Assembly: GCA_004346725.1 (NCBI GenBank)
Contig: SMDE01000023.1
Coordinates: 1 to 47,058, forward strand
Reading direction: 5' to 3'
From: Phytobacter diazotrophicus
Lineage (GTDB): Bacteria > Pseudomonadota > Gammaproteobacteria > Enterobacterales > Enterobacteriaceae
DNA length: 47,058 nucleotides
Shown here: one piece after another, positions 33,269-41,399 of the stretch
How positions within the stretch are numbered: the first letter of the stretch is position 1
Layout of the letters: the number at the start of each line of letters is the position of its first letter
Translations under genes and position numbers: made by a program
Notes under the pieces: generated by a model
The model's input: the letters and a program-made list of their open reading frames with translations, nothing else
What the model was told of the DNA's origin: nothing
Database searches by the model: none

Positions 33269-36200
33269 TTAAATCTTTTTATACAGAATGCGGATATATA
33301 ATCGGGTGTATTTAGCCCATGTCGCGGCATCAGTAAAAATCTTGTAAAAAGAAGATGATATATTGTTTGAGTAATACAGGTTCATGTAATTACCAATAAC
33401 CATTTTGACGTTGGTTGGAGTGACCTTAATCGCTATTGGCCCAATAGATGTACCACTGGAGTTACAGTTATCCAAACCCGTCACAATATCGCCGGCGGAA
33501 TACACCGAGTAATTTGCCGTAAATTCAGTCAGAATGCTCGCGTAGGCAGATTTGACGTCGAGGCTCAGCCCGTGCGCGAAATCAAAATTGGTAAATGCCG
33601 AAGGTAAAAACGGAGCAGAGGTCCAGTCTTTCCAGTTATCATAGACCGACACTTTCTGCTTGATCACACGCAACCGGAACGGGAAGGCATAGCCTGCTGC
33701 ACTCACCGAACTGCTCACATCCAGTCCGTTAAATAATTCTGAAAGTGCCACGTTAGCAGGAATAATCCCGCCCCCTTTAGCCCGGAGATAAAGATAACCG
33801 TTGCTAGCCGTCCGCACATCAATACCGGCTGCTTTAAGCGCACCGCTATTGTCCGTAACAACAGTGGCAGGATAGTCCACCCATGCCGACGATCCATCGT
33901 TACGTAATACCTGTACCTGTGGCATATAGCTTGCGTCTTCACTGATGTCATAACTAATGGCATAGGCGAGTTCAAACGCACCGGTAGTCTTCAGTGGTGC
34001 AGATTCACTACCACCGGGATAGAGGTAGTCCCCGAGAAGGTCATTGATTGACTTAAGCATGGCAGACGCCGTCGTAGCGGACGTTGCCGCCGAACTGGCA
34101 CTGTCTTTCGCGTTTTTTTCCGAAGTGCTGGCGGAAGAGGTATAGGCATCAAGCTGGCTTTGTACGCCCACCAGCGCCTGGCTGGCAGCATCAGTCGCAG
34201 CACTTGCGGCAGCGTTGGTTGCCGTTGTTGCTGCTGCCGTCGCTCGGGTGGCCGCATCCGCAGCCGCAGTTGCCTGCGTTTGCACGGTGAGTGCGCTGTT
34301 GGCGGCATTCTGCGCAGAGATTGCCGCAGCGGTCGCACTGTTTGCCGCCGCCGTCGCGCTGTTACTAGCCTTTGTCGCATATGTGCCCAGTTCGTTAGCA
34401 CGGTCAGCCGTGGCGGTATCAACCGCGGTATTAATCAGCGTCGCCAGGTTATCCGCCGTTTTCTGCGCGGCTTCCGTAGCCGCCGTGTGAGCGGCATTAC
34501 CAATCGCCTGATTCACGCCGCTTAGTGCAGACTGTGCCGAGGTTGCGCTTTGTTCCGCATTCGATTGTGCAGTCTGCGCCTGCGTAACATAGCCTTTGAC
34601 GGCGTCACTGACGGTGGCGGCCGCCTGGGTCGCCGCTGTCGCTGCAGCATCGCCGATAGCAGCGTTAACGTTATTCAATGCGGAGGCAGCATCCCGAGCG
34701 GAAGACGCAGCAGCAGAAGCTGAGCCATCGGCCTCAATTGCACTATTTTTAGCCGTAGATGCCTGCGCGGTTGCTACATCAGCGGCATGCTGAGCATCAC
34801 TGAGTGAGCTCGCCATTTGAGACTGAACACTGGCGATGGTATCGGCTGCGGCCTGCTGAGACGCCGAACCGGCCGCCGTTTGCGCCGCCGACTCGGCAAC
34901 GGCTGCCGCGCTTTCTGCTGCCTGTGCAGAAGCATTGGCGCTCTGAGCCGATGCTTCTGCTGCTGTTGCAGAAGTGGCTGCTGCCGAAGCAGAAGCCGCC
35001 GCTGCCTCGGCCTCTCCCTGTGCACTGGCGACATAGGCGGATAACTGGCTTACAACATTCTCTGCCGCCTGCTGTGCCGCACCGGTCGCCGCCGCTGATG
35101 CGGCAGTATCCGCGGCAGCCTGAGCGGCATCGGCACTGTTTTTCGCATTGGTCTCCGCGGTTCTGGCATCAGACACATATCCCGCAAGTTGCGAGGTTAC
35201 GCTGGCGGCCGCCTGAGTGGCAGCGGTCTGAGCCACCTGCGCGGCGGCGGCATTTGCCGCGTCGGTCGCCGCCGTTTTCGCGGCATTTTTCGCCTCCGTC
35301 GCACTGGCAGCGGCATTCACAGCCGCCGTGCTCGCCGTTTGGGTGTAGTCAGACATCTGACTGACTACGCCAGATACTGCCTCTGCCGCCGCAGCCTGAG
35401 CGGCATCTGCAGCCGCCGTTTGTGCCGCAACTGTCGCCGTCTCGGCGGCGGTATGAGCAGTATCCGCATCTGTTTTTGCCGAATCCGCAGCCGTGGTCGC
35501 TCTATTTTCCGCATCCTGAGCCGTTGCCGCAGATGACAGGGCATCGCTGGCAGCGGTACGGGCATCGTTAACGTAGCCCGCCAGATGAGTCTCAACTTCC
35601 TTAGCAGCGCTCTGTGCGGCCGAAGTCGCCGCGGCATCTGCGGCACCCTGTACGACAGATTGTGCTTGTACCACGGCGGCCTGAGCCGCCGTCTCAGAAT
35701 CTTTCGCCCCCTGTGCATAAACTGCAGCATTGCTGGCCGAACTGCTTGCCTGAGTCACCAGTGAATTAAGCTGTGACTGCACATTAGCCGCCGCGTTATT
35801 GGCCGCCGTGCTCGCTGCTGTCTGCGCTGTATTCGCGGCGGACTGGGCATTCGTCTGTGCTATTTGGGCGTCAGAGACATACTGTGTCAGCTGCGTGGAG
35901 ACAGTCGAAACCGCCTCTGCGGCTGCCGTGCCTGCTGCCTTCTGTGCCGCTGCTGCGCTCGCCGACGATGCCGCTGCATAGGTACTGGCGGTGGTCGAAT
36001 AATCTGCCACCAGGTTAACCACATCCGCCACCGCATTTTTGACTGCCGTTTCGGCGTTGGATGCGTAGGTCTGTGCATCGTTACGGGCAGATGAGGCTGT
36101 CGATGCCGCTTTCGCCGCTGACGTATAGGACGTTTGCGCGGCATTGACGTAGGCGCTCAGTTGAGAGATCACATCGGATGCTGCCAGTTCCGCCGCCTCT

Positions 36201-36385
36201 TTCGCCGCATTCGCGACCCCTTCACCGTCGATTTGATCTTTCAGCCACTGCGTACGGTTGGCCAGTGCCTGGGCCTGCGCATTCGCAGGGCCGAGATCGG
36301 TGCCATCAAAGCCTTTTACCGGGGTGTCAGTATCAAGACGTAGCACATCCGCCGTAAACTCGGATGTTTCGGTCAAATTCGCCAT
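33269..36385 (-). CDS. Large Ala-rich tail-fibre protein with repeat shaft
   Basis: 1038 residues. N-terminal phage-fibre-type segment (LETDTPVKGFDGTDLG-like, ALANRTQWLKDQI, residues 1-55). Residues about 60-770 form a very Ala/Ser/Thr-rich helical shaft made of repeats of about 45-75 residues, each with a motif like SQL-x-x-Y-V-x-x-A-x-T-A. Residues about 790-1038 form the globular C-terminal tip. It should be the long fibre, trimeric and attached to the baseplate through DUF2612 or J. Follows the DUF2612 gene after 3 bp. Confidence 0.85.
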   Translation of the reverse strand: MANLTETSEFTADVLRLDTDTPVKGFDGTDLGPANAQAQALANRTQWLKDQIDGEGVANAAKEAAELAASDVISQLSAYVNAAQTSYTSAAKAASTASSARNDAQTYASNAETAVKNAVADVVNLVADYSTTASTYAAASSASAAAAQKAAGTAAAEAVSTVSTQLTQYVSDAQIAQTNAQSAANTAQTAASTAANNAAANVQSQLNSLVTQASSSASNAAVYAQGAKDSETAAQAAVVQAQSVVQGAADAAATSAAQSAAKEVETHLAGYVNDARTAASDALSSAATAQDAENRATTAADSAKTDADTAHTAAETATVAAQTAAADAAQAAAAEAVSGVVSQMSDYTQTASTAAVNAAASATEAKNAAKTAATDAANAAAAQVAQTAATQAAASVTSQLAGYVSDARTAETNAKNSADAAQAAADTAASAAATGAAQQAAENVVSQLSAYVASAQGEAEAAAASASAAATSATAAEASAQSANASAQAAESAAAVAESAAQTAAGSASQQAAADTIASVQSQMASSLSDAQHAADVATAQASTAKNSAIEADGSASAAASSARDAASALNNVNAAIGDAAATAATQAAATVSDAVKGYVTQAQTAQSNAEQSATSAQSALSGVNQAIGNAAHTAATEAAQKTADNLATLINTAVDTATADRANELGTYATKASNSATAAANSATAAAISAQNAANSALTVQTQATAAADAATRATAAATTATNAAASAATDAASQALVGVQSQLDAYTSSASTSEKNAKDSASSAATSATTASAMLKSINDLLGDYLYPGGSESAPLKTTGAFELAYAISYDISEDASYMPQVQVLRNDGSSAWVDYPATVVTDNSGALKAAGIDVRTASNGYLYLRAKGGGIIPANVALSELFNGLDVSSSVSAAGYAFPFRLRVIKQKVSVYDNWKDWTSAPFLPSAFTNFDFAHGLSLDVKSAYASILTEFTANYSVYSAGDIVTGLDNCNSSGTSIGPIAIKVTPTNVKMVIGNYMNLYYSNNISSSFYKIFTDAATWAKYTRLYIRILYKKI

Positions 36386-36388
36386 TTT

Positions 36389-37294
36389 TTAACCTCGATA
36401 AGTATGTGTTCCGTCGTATTTCACGGATCCGTTATAGAAAATGTTCGCATCCATCTTGCCCTCGACGTTTTCCCACTGACACAGTGGTGTCCAGACCTGA
36501 GCACGAGCGACGGCATAGAAAGGAGCGGCGACGGGAACCGTGACAAAAAACCGCCCCGCCGTATCGGTCACGGCAGTTTGCGTGACCGTCGTACCATTAG
36601 AGGTGTAGAAAAGTGTCACATCCACACTGGAGACGGTGACACCACGATTCGCAGTGAGCGCGCCCGATATTTTGCGGTTTGCACTGTCATATACCAGGGC
36701 TAGTTGCAAGTTAGAGTAGAAGTGAATCCCATCACCATGCCAGAAAGGCACACGAAAATTGCTGTAATACTTGCCAAAACCAAAAGGGGTGTAGGTCAGT
36801 ATGCGCGGGGATCTGATCCCAACCCCCTGTGGGCGAGGAATCAGATCATAATCTCTGACCAGTTGCTGCGACCCGGGATCGAGATAGTCGTAAAAGATCG
36901 GGCGCATGGTCATATCCTGGCCATCAAGCAGTCGCGCTTCGGTGTCCAGAATATAGTTGGTTGCGGCTGTGATCTCATCGATGGTCGCCGCACTGTTGTT
37001 TTTATGGATTTTGGCTTTGATCATGCGACGAAATAACATGTCGCTGACCTTCGCCGGAGCACAGGCGGGATAGAATGTCCCGACAGGGCGTTTGTGATAA
37101 CCGACAATACGTCCGCAGATGTCGAGCTGCTCACCTTCGGCGTTATCAATATCCAGAATGGCTTTGATTTTCGCCAGTTGATCTTCAAGCTGCGCCTGTG
37201 CGATGTCCGGTAATGCCAGTAACCAGGCAATCAGCTTCGGCGAATTTTTATATTGCCAGTATATGCGTGTGCGGGCTTTATCACGGTGCTGCAT
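36389..37294 (-). CDS. Baseplate wedge protein, DUF2612 family
   Basis: 301 residues. The N-terminal 200 residues match the DUF2612 kind (ARTRIYWQYKNSPKLIAWL, DIDNAEGEQLDICGRIVGYHK), which takes the place of gpI in many contractile-tail phages and links the J wedge to the fibres. The C-terminal 80 residues are a carboxypeptidase-regulatory-like beta domain (GALTANRGVTVSSVDVTLFY). Start overlaps the J stop by 14 bp; AGGTGA precedes the ATG. Confidence 0.8.
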   Translation of the reverse strand: MQHRDKARTRIYWQYKNSPKLIAWLLALPDIAQAQLEDQLAKIKAILDIDNAEGEQLDICGRIVGYHKRPVGTFYPACAPAKVSDMLFRRMIKAKIHKNNSAATIDEITAATNYILDTEARLLDGQDMTMRPIFYDYLDPGSQQLVRDYDLIPRPQGVGIRSPRILTYTPFGFGKYYSNFRVPFWHGDGIHFYSNLQLALVYDSANRKISGALTANRGVTVSSVDVTLFYTSNGTTVTQTAVTDTAGRFFVTVPVAAPFYAVARAQVWTPLCQWENVEGKMDANIFYNGSVKYDGTHTYRG

Positions 37295-38498
37295 ATGTCA
37301 CCTCAATATTGCCGACATCAAAGACCCCCAATTGATAGAAAGCCAAATTTAACAGCGAGTGCGTCACATCATCAGCACGCGTGCCAATCAGTATGCTGGC
37401 GACATAATCGTCGTTGCCCACAATTTTATTAACAGGCGTATACAAACGCCCGGAGGCGATCGCTTCACCGATCCTGAACCCGGTTTTGGCAAAGCCGTTG
37501 GTTTCAAGAAAGCCATAGACGGAATCGTTTACGATCGCCGCTTTGATACGGGCATTATCCGTGGCCGATAGCGTGTCGGACACAATCGTTACCTTGACGT
37601 AGACAGTGACATTTTCCGGGCGGAAAAACGTGGCGTTAAATGGCTGAGCCGTCAGCGGCGTGGTGGTATCTACACTGATTTTATTGGGAATAAACGTGTT
37701 ATAACGATTCAGGCCACATCCTGGATTCTTGTTAGCCGCCATCGCGGCAACAATGTCCAGTTGCTCGCCGCCATCAATAAAAATGGCCATCGAGTGCGCC
37801 AGGATGCCATTGCTATCGGACACGGAGTCAGGATTTTCATAGATTTTGACTTGCTTAACGCCGGGCACATTGATCAAAGCCGCATAAATATTGTCGCGCT
37901 GGTTATTACCGGGCAGTGCCACCGACTCATTGCGCCGTACGCGAAAGGCATCATCACTCTCTTCATCGGTACCCAGAGAAGCCGCCGCGGCGTTGTCTAC
38001 TGCGGTAATGCCTCCAATTGGCGTGGCAATGATAGTTAGCGTACCCGCATTGGCATTTTGTTCACCGGTCAGCATGCAGGTCACGCCAACCGTTGCCAGA
38101 CCGTCGGTATTGGTGACGACATCGGCATCCGTTTTCCATAGCGTACTGGTCAATCGATGACGAACCAGGGTCCCGGCCGGGATGACTGTCAGCGGAACAC
38201 CCGTAAAGGTGACGCGGGCTGTTGAGAAGGTTGCGACTTTACGCACATTGCCAGAAATGGCCGCAATACGATTAAGCTGCACACCAATCGCGGAATCGGG
38301 ATCAACAGACTGGTAGCTATTGATCACTTCTTCGTCGAGGTTAGCCAGCATTTCAGCCCAGATAGCAATCGCCAGCCCATCCGGCGTCGAAGGGTCGATA
38401 TTCCAGCCCGCGTCTATATCAAGGTAGGCCGCCTCAACGCGTTCTTTATATTCTGCCAGCGTGGTGCCGGTCGCCCCGTCTCTGTTAATATCGGCCAT
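37281..38498 (-). CDS. Baseplate J-like protein
   Basis: 405 residues; baseplate wedge protein of the gpJ/Mu gp47 family. Seen in RDGATGTTLAEYKERVEAAY and GWNIDPSTPDGLAIAIWAEM near the N-terminus, and in the conserved beta-rich VRHRLTSTLWKTDADV and DDAFRVRRNESVALPG parts. Together with gp25-like and DUF2612 proteins it forms the baseplate wedge around the spike. Start overlaps the upstream stop by one base. Confidence 0.88.
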   Translation of the reverse strand: MADINRDGATGTTLAEYKERVEAAYLDIDAGWNIDPSTPDGLAIAIWAEMLANLDEEVINSYQSVDPDSAIGVQLNRIAAISGNVRKVATFSTARVTFTGVPLTVIPAGTLVRHRLTSTLWKTDADVVTNTDGLATVGVTCMLTGEQNANAGTLTIIATPIGGITAVDNAAAASLGTDEESDDAFRVRRNESVALPGNNQRDNIYAALINVPGVKQVKIYENPDSVSDSNGILAHSMAIFIDGGEQLDIVAAMAANKNPGCGLNRYNTFIPNKISVDTTTPLTAQPFNATFFRPENVTVYVKVTIVSDTLSATDNARIKAAIVNDSVYGFLETNGFAKTGFRIGEAIASGRLYTPVNKIVGNDDYVASILIGTRADDVTHSLLNLAFYQLGVFDVGNIEVTYAAP

Positions 38499-38848
38499 TA
38501 AATCACCTCTTCGTTGAAAGCGTATTCCAGCGCCTCATTGTTCTTATCGATGACTGATGCATTAACGGTAATCATGCGTGTTTTAGCATCAAAATCGAAT
38601 GAAAATGCCCCCAGAGCCACGACACCATCCGTATCGAGAATACGGCTCTTAATATTGGCTGCCGCCATGTCGCGGGAACTTTTTCCAAGGATCTCCTGAA
38701 ACCAGGGTGTACCTTCGGAAATATTCAGAAAATACTCACCAAGGAATAATTTCAGTCTGCGGGTAATCGCCTGAGCGGTAGCCTCTTTTCCGGTCAGGAA
38801 ATGGTCGCCGCTGGTCACAATGTCACCCTCTGTAAAATGTCGGATCAC
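38498..38848 (-). CDS. Baseplate gp25/gpW-like protein
   Basis: 116 residues, small baseplate wedge component of the gp25-like (lysozyme-related, non-catalytic) class, often annotated GpW/gp46-like. Contains TGKEATAQAITRRLKLFLGEYFLNISEGTP in outline and GAFSFDFDAKTRMITV. Sits between spike and J genes as in other myophages. A strong terminator lies only 14 bp upstream. Confidence 0.75.
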   Translation of the reverse strand: MIRHFTEGDIVTSGDHFLTGKEATAQAITRRLKLFLGEYFLNISEGTPWFQEILGKSSRDMAAANIKSRILDTDGVVALGAFSFDFDAKTRMITVNASVIDKNNEALEYAFNEEVI

Positions 38849-38861
38849 GAAGACACTCCCA

Positions 38862-38890
38862 TAAAAAAGCCCCGGCTAATGCCAGGGCTG
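38862..38890 (-). terminator. Intrinsic terminator inside the tail operon, before the gp25-like gene
   Basis: On the minus strand, AGCCCTGGC / GCCGGGGCT (one mismatch) with an ATTA loop is followed by TTTTTTAT. It lies between the spike gene and the gp25-like gene and points with the operon. Confidence 0.75.
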
Positions 38891-38908
38891 AGTCTTTTAT
38901 CTTCCTCA

Positions 38909-39589
38909 TTACTGAGGGCCATCGCTTTTGGCGTTGCCGCGTTCAACACCACCATGCGTGTGGGAGGCGAACTCAATATTGCCTACTGCGAGCCCCCCTT
39001 GCGTGATGTGCGTACGTGCATTCAGCGTTGTTTCGCCAGTATTGGTAAAACGGGGGCCACTGTAAGTCATACCCGATTCGGTCAATGACAGGGTCGAATT
39101 GCCGACAGATAACACAATACCGTCATGGGTCAAATGAATGCGCACAGAACCGTCGAGATTGCTCATTCCTACCCCACTGGCTGGTAGATTGGGTATTGCC
39201 GTTTTTGCCGAACGATAACCGGGCGAAAAAAAGGCATCACTCGCATTAAACATCGAGGGGCTGACAGGAGGCGCGGGTCCCCCCATATCAAGCCAGGCAT
39301 CCACGGAGCGCTGGCTAAAATGGATATATCCTTCAGTGCCAGCGGGCAATTCATGGAAAACAGCCCATTCCGATGAACCGGAAAATTTCACTGGGACATT
39401 AATTAAAACGGGGATCGTCTGATGCGTGCCATCACTCAACCGCCGCTGGATACCGCATTGAACCTGTGCGCGCTGCGTCTGGTTGTCAAAGACCACAATG
39501 TGACCCGGCATCCCCACCATTAATCCGCCAATGGCGTCTCGACCTGCCGCCTGTAATGCTGCAAACAGAGGATTAGAACTGTTCATCAT
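38909..39589 (-). CDS. Tail spike, Gp138 membrane-puncturing family
   Basis: 226 residues. The N-terminal OB-fold-like domain (VGMPGHIVVFDNQTQRAQVQ, LPAGTEGYIHFSQRSVDAWL) matches Gp138-type spikes, followed by a repetitive C-terminal beta helix-like tail ending TLNARTHITQGGLAVGNIEF and an HTHG motif likely to bind metal at the tip. It punctures the outer membrane on contraction. Start at 39589 overlaps the upstream stop (ATGA) with GGAGG 5 nt before; the ATG at 39601 lies within the ribosome site. Confidence 0.82.
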   Translation of the reverse strand: MMNSSNPLFAALQAAGRDAIGGLMVGMPGHIVVFDNQTQRAQVQCGIQRRLSDGTHQTIPVLINVPVKFSGSSEWAVFHELPAGTEGYIHFSQRSVDAWLDMGGPAPPVSPSMFNASDAFFSPGYRSAKTAIPNLPASGVGMSNLDGSVRIHLTHDGIVLSVGNSTLSLTESGMTYSGPRFTNTGETTLNARTHITQGGLAVGNIEFASHTHGGVERGNAKSDGPQ

Positions 39590-40473
39590 GTACTCCTCCA
39601 TTGGCAGCGAATTGTCGTTTTCCAGTCGTTATTCCAATAATCCCCTTGATGCGAGGTCGATAACACGCGGAAACTGCCCGACGTGGTATGCGCCATCGCC
39701 AGGGCCTGAAATTCCTTTTGTTGTGTCCCAGTGTAATTAATGGTCCAGAAATCGGAGGTAATATGCACCCGATCGCCTGGCTGGATAATAGTGTTCAAGC
39801 GAACATCGACTTCCATATCCTGCTGATTCCACTTCGGCACCCCTTCCATACCGTTACTGGCACTGAGTTGGTGCGTGATGGGACGGGAGGCACCGTTGCG
39901 AATGATCACAACACGATTATGATCGAGCAGCCACTCATAGCCCCATGCCGCTTTCATTTTGTTGAGAAAGTCACGGCTAGAGCTATGTGCAAGCGTATGG
40001 CCATAATTAAAGGTAGGTAAATCAGAAAAATCACCGACCATTTCCACGGGGTAATAAAAAGAGCGGGCGACATCGTGTAATATTTCACTCGCCTGCGTTT
40101 TATTTCCCCATGTTTTACCGATGGTCGCGTCCGACCAGATAGCCAATAAGCATTTCAGGCGGAGATAAACATTGACCCCTTCGCGGCCCACTTCAACGCT
40201 TTGTATCTGCCCGGAAAACACTTCGCCGACGGATTCATCATAACCAGCCTCCAGTCTCACCGAACCATAATGCTTCTCCGAAGTATCATAGTGCTGAATC
40301 AGCTGGCGATATTTTGCGGAAACACCGAAGACGGTAATAGTTGCTGTCGATACCTGATCCTGGGGCATATTCGTCACCTGAAACTGGACCTGCATAGGCG
40401 GTACGATTACCAGTTCCTCCCCATCGACGGATGTCACCGTCAGGCTATATTTTCGGCCAAATAATTTAGTCAT
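39586..40473 (-). CDS. Baseplate hub-like protein
   Basis: 295 residues, beta-rich. Conserved-looking segments: SVDGEELVIVPPMQVQFQV, YDESVGEVFSGQIQSVEVG and GWEWLLDHNRVVIIRNG-like. By position between plug and Gp138 spike and by wording it corresponds to the central hub (gpD/gp44-like) of small contractile tails. It overlaps the upstream gene by 8 bp and the spike gene by 4. Confidence 0.7.
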   Translation of the reverse strand: MTKLFGRKYSLTVTSVDGEELVIVPPMQVQFQVTNMPQDQVSTATITVFGVSAKYRQLIQHYDTSEKHYGSVRLEAGYDESVGEVFSGQIQSVEVGREGVNVYLRLKCLLAIWSDATIGKTWGNKTQASEILHDVARSFYYPVEMVGDFSDLPTFNYGHTLAHSSSRDFLNKMKAAWGYEWLLDHNRVVIIRNGASRPITHQLSASNGMEGVPKWNQQDMEVDVRLNTIIQPGDRVHITSDFWTINYTGTQQKEFQALAMAHTTSGSFRVLSTSHQGDYWNNDWKTTIRCQWRST

Positions 40474-40756
40474 GGGGATACCAGTTCAGTTTATTGTCTA
40501 TACCGAGGTTGGCGATTGTAGCTTTGCCCCCCTCCAGCACAATATTTCCGATTTGGGTATTTAATCCGTCCAGCAAATTAACACCAACGTGTAAAGCCCG
40601 CCCAAGGGTCAGCGCACTGCCATCGCTATTAAAAATATCGACGCTGAAATAACCGTAGCGAGTAAGCCATCGGAAAGTGAATTTCAACTGCGTGTCATTA
40701 AGCCGGGTGGTAAATGAGAAATTTGCCAATCCCGCGCTAAGAGGTATTGTTTTCAT
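40466..40756 (-). CDS. Baseplate plug-type protein, DUF6983-like
   Basis: 96 residues, all-beta: FSFTTRLNDTQLKFTFRW, GYFSVDIFNSDGSALTLGRAL and LLDGLNTQIGNIVLEGG. Resembles the small DUF6983-type proteins next to the hub in phage baseplates. Overlaps both neighbours by a few bases, so tightly coupled. Confidence 0.65.
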   Translation of the reverse strand: MKTIPLSAGLANFSFTTRLNDTQLKFTFRWLTRYGYFSVDIFNSDGSALTLGRALHVGVNLLDGLNTQIGNIVLEGGKATIANLGIDNKLNWYPHD

Positions 40757-41397
40757 TTCACAGGCACCTGTCCCAGATTTACCGATTTTTGCCCCTGCGT
40801 TGCGACAGGATCATTTTTGGGAAGATTGCTGTTAGTGGTGATGGCACTGTCATCACGTGTGACGATAGTTATTTGTTGCATTTCCACAATGATCTCCTGC
40901 GCGCCTTCACCCCCCTTTACTTTCTTCACTTGCGTTTTTGTAATGAGCATATTGTCGTAAGACGACCCTACACCCACGATTTTCAGCAACGTTTTATTAC
41001 GTTGCAAATTGCGTAACGAGAGCAATGCCGACTCCGAACGTGATTGCCCGGAATTGGCATACGTCATGCCTGCCGTCGCAGCAAGACCACCCAAGGCCGC
41101 CGCGCCACCTGACAGCATCGATAAAGCTGTTCCGCCCACGAGACTGCCCCCCATACTGGTGAGACCAGAGAGGTTGTCTTCTCCGGCCGTCATAGCCTTA
41201 ATCGGGTTATCAGAAATCGCCACGGTCATCGTCAGTTCCAGCGGCTTCGTGACGGCATTGTCATTAGCCGTGCTGGCATCTTCTAACGGATAACTGCTCA
41301 CTATGGTCATTAACGTACTGGTTTCGTCCAGGGTCGCATCAAAAAAAATGCCACCAATCTCAGGACGAAATTTTGTAAATACTCCGACAAGTGACAT
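40753..41397 (-). CDS. Dit-like distal-tail / baseplate protein
   Basis: 214 residues. The N-terminal part (FDATLDETSTLMTIVSSYPL, AVTKPLELTMTVAISDNP) matches Dit N-terminal-type phage proteins. A Gly/Ala/Ser-rich hydrophobic middle (LVGGTALSMLSGGAAALGGL) could be a flexible or buried segment. The C-terminal half has TLLKIVGVGSSYDNMLITK and EIIVEMQQITIV. Start at 41397 has GGAGGGTGG upstream; it overlaps the tape-measure stop region. Confidence 0.65.
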   Translation of the reverse strand: MSLVGVFTKFRPEIGGIFFDATLDETSTLMTIVSSYPLEDASTANDNAVTKPLELTMTVAISDNPIKAMTAGEDNLSGLTSMGGSLVGGTALSMLSGGAAALGGLAATAGMTYANSGQSRSESALLSLRNLQRNKTLLKIVGVGSSYDNMLITKTQVKKVKGGEGAQEIIVEMQQITIVTRDDSAITTNSNLPKNDPVATQGQKSVNLGQVPVK

Positions 41398-41399
41398 TC

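Noticed and set aside
34084-36144. Many plus- and minus-strand reading frames across the Ala-rich fibre gene
   Set aside because: The GCN-rich repeats create open frames in all phases, with low-complexity Arg/Pro/Ala products. Only the 1038-residue frame has family features and proper junctions.
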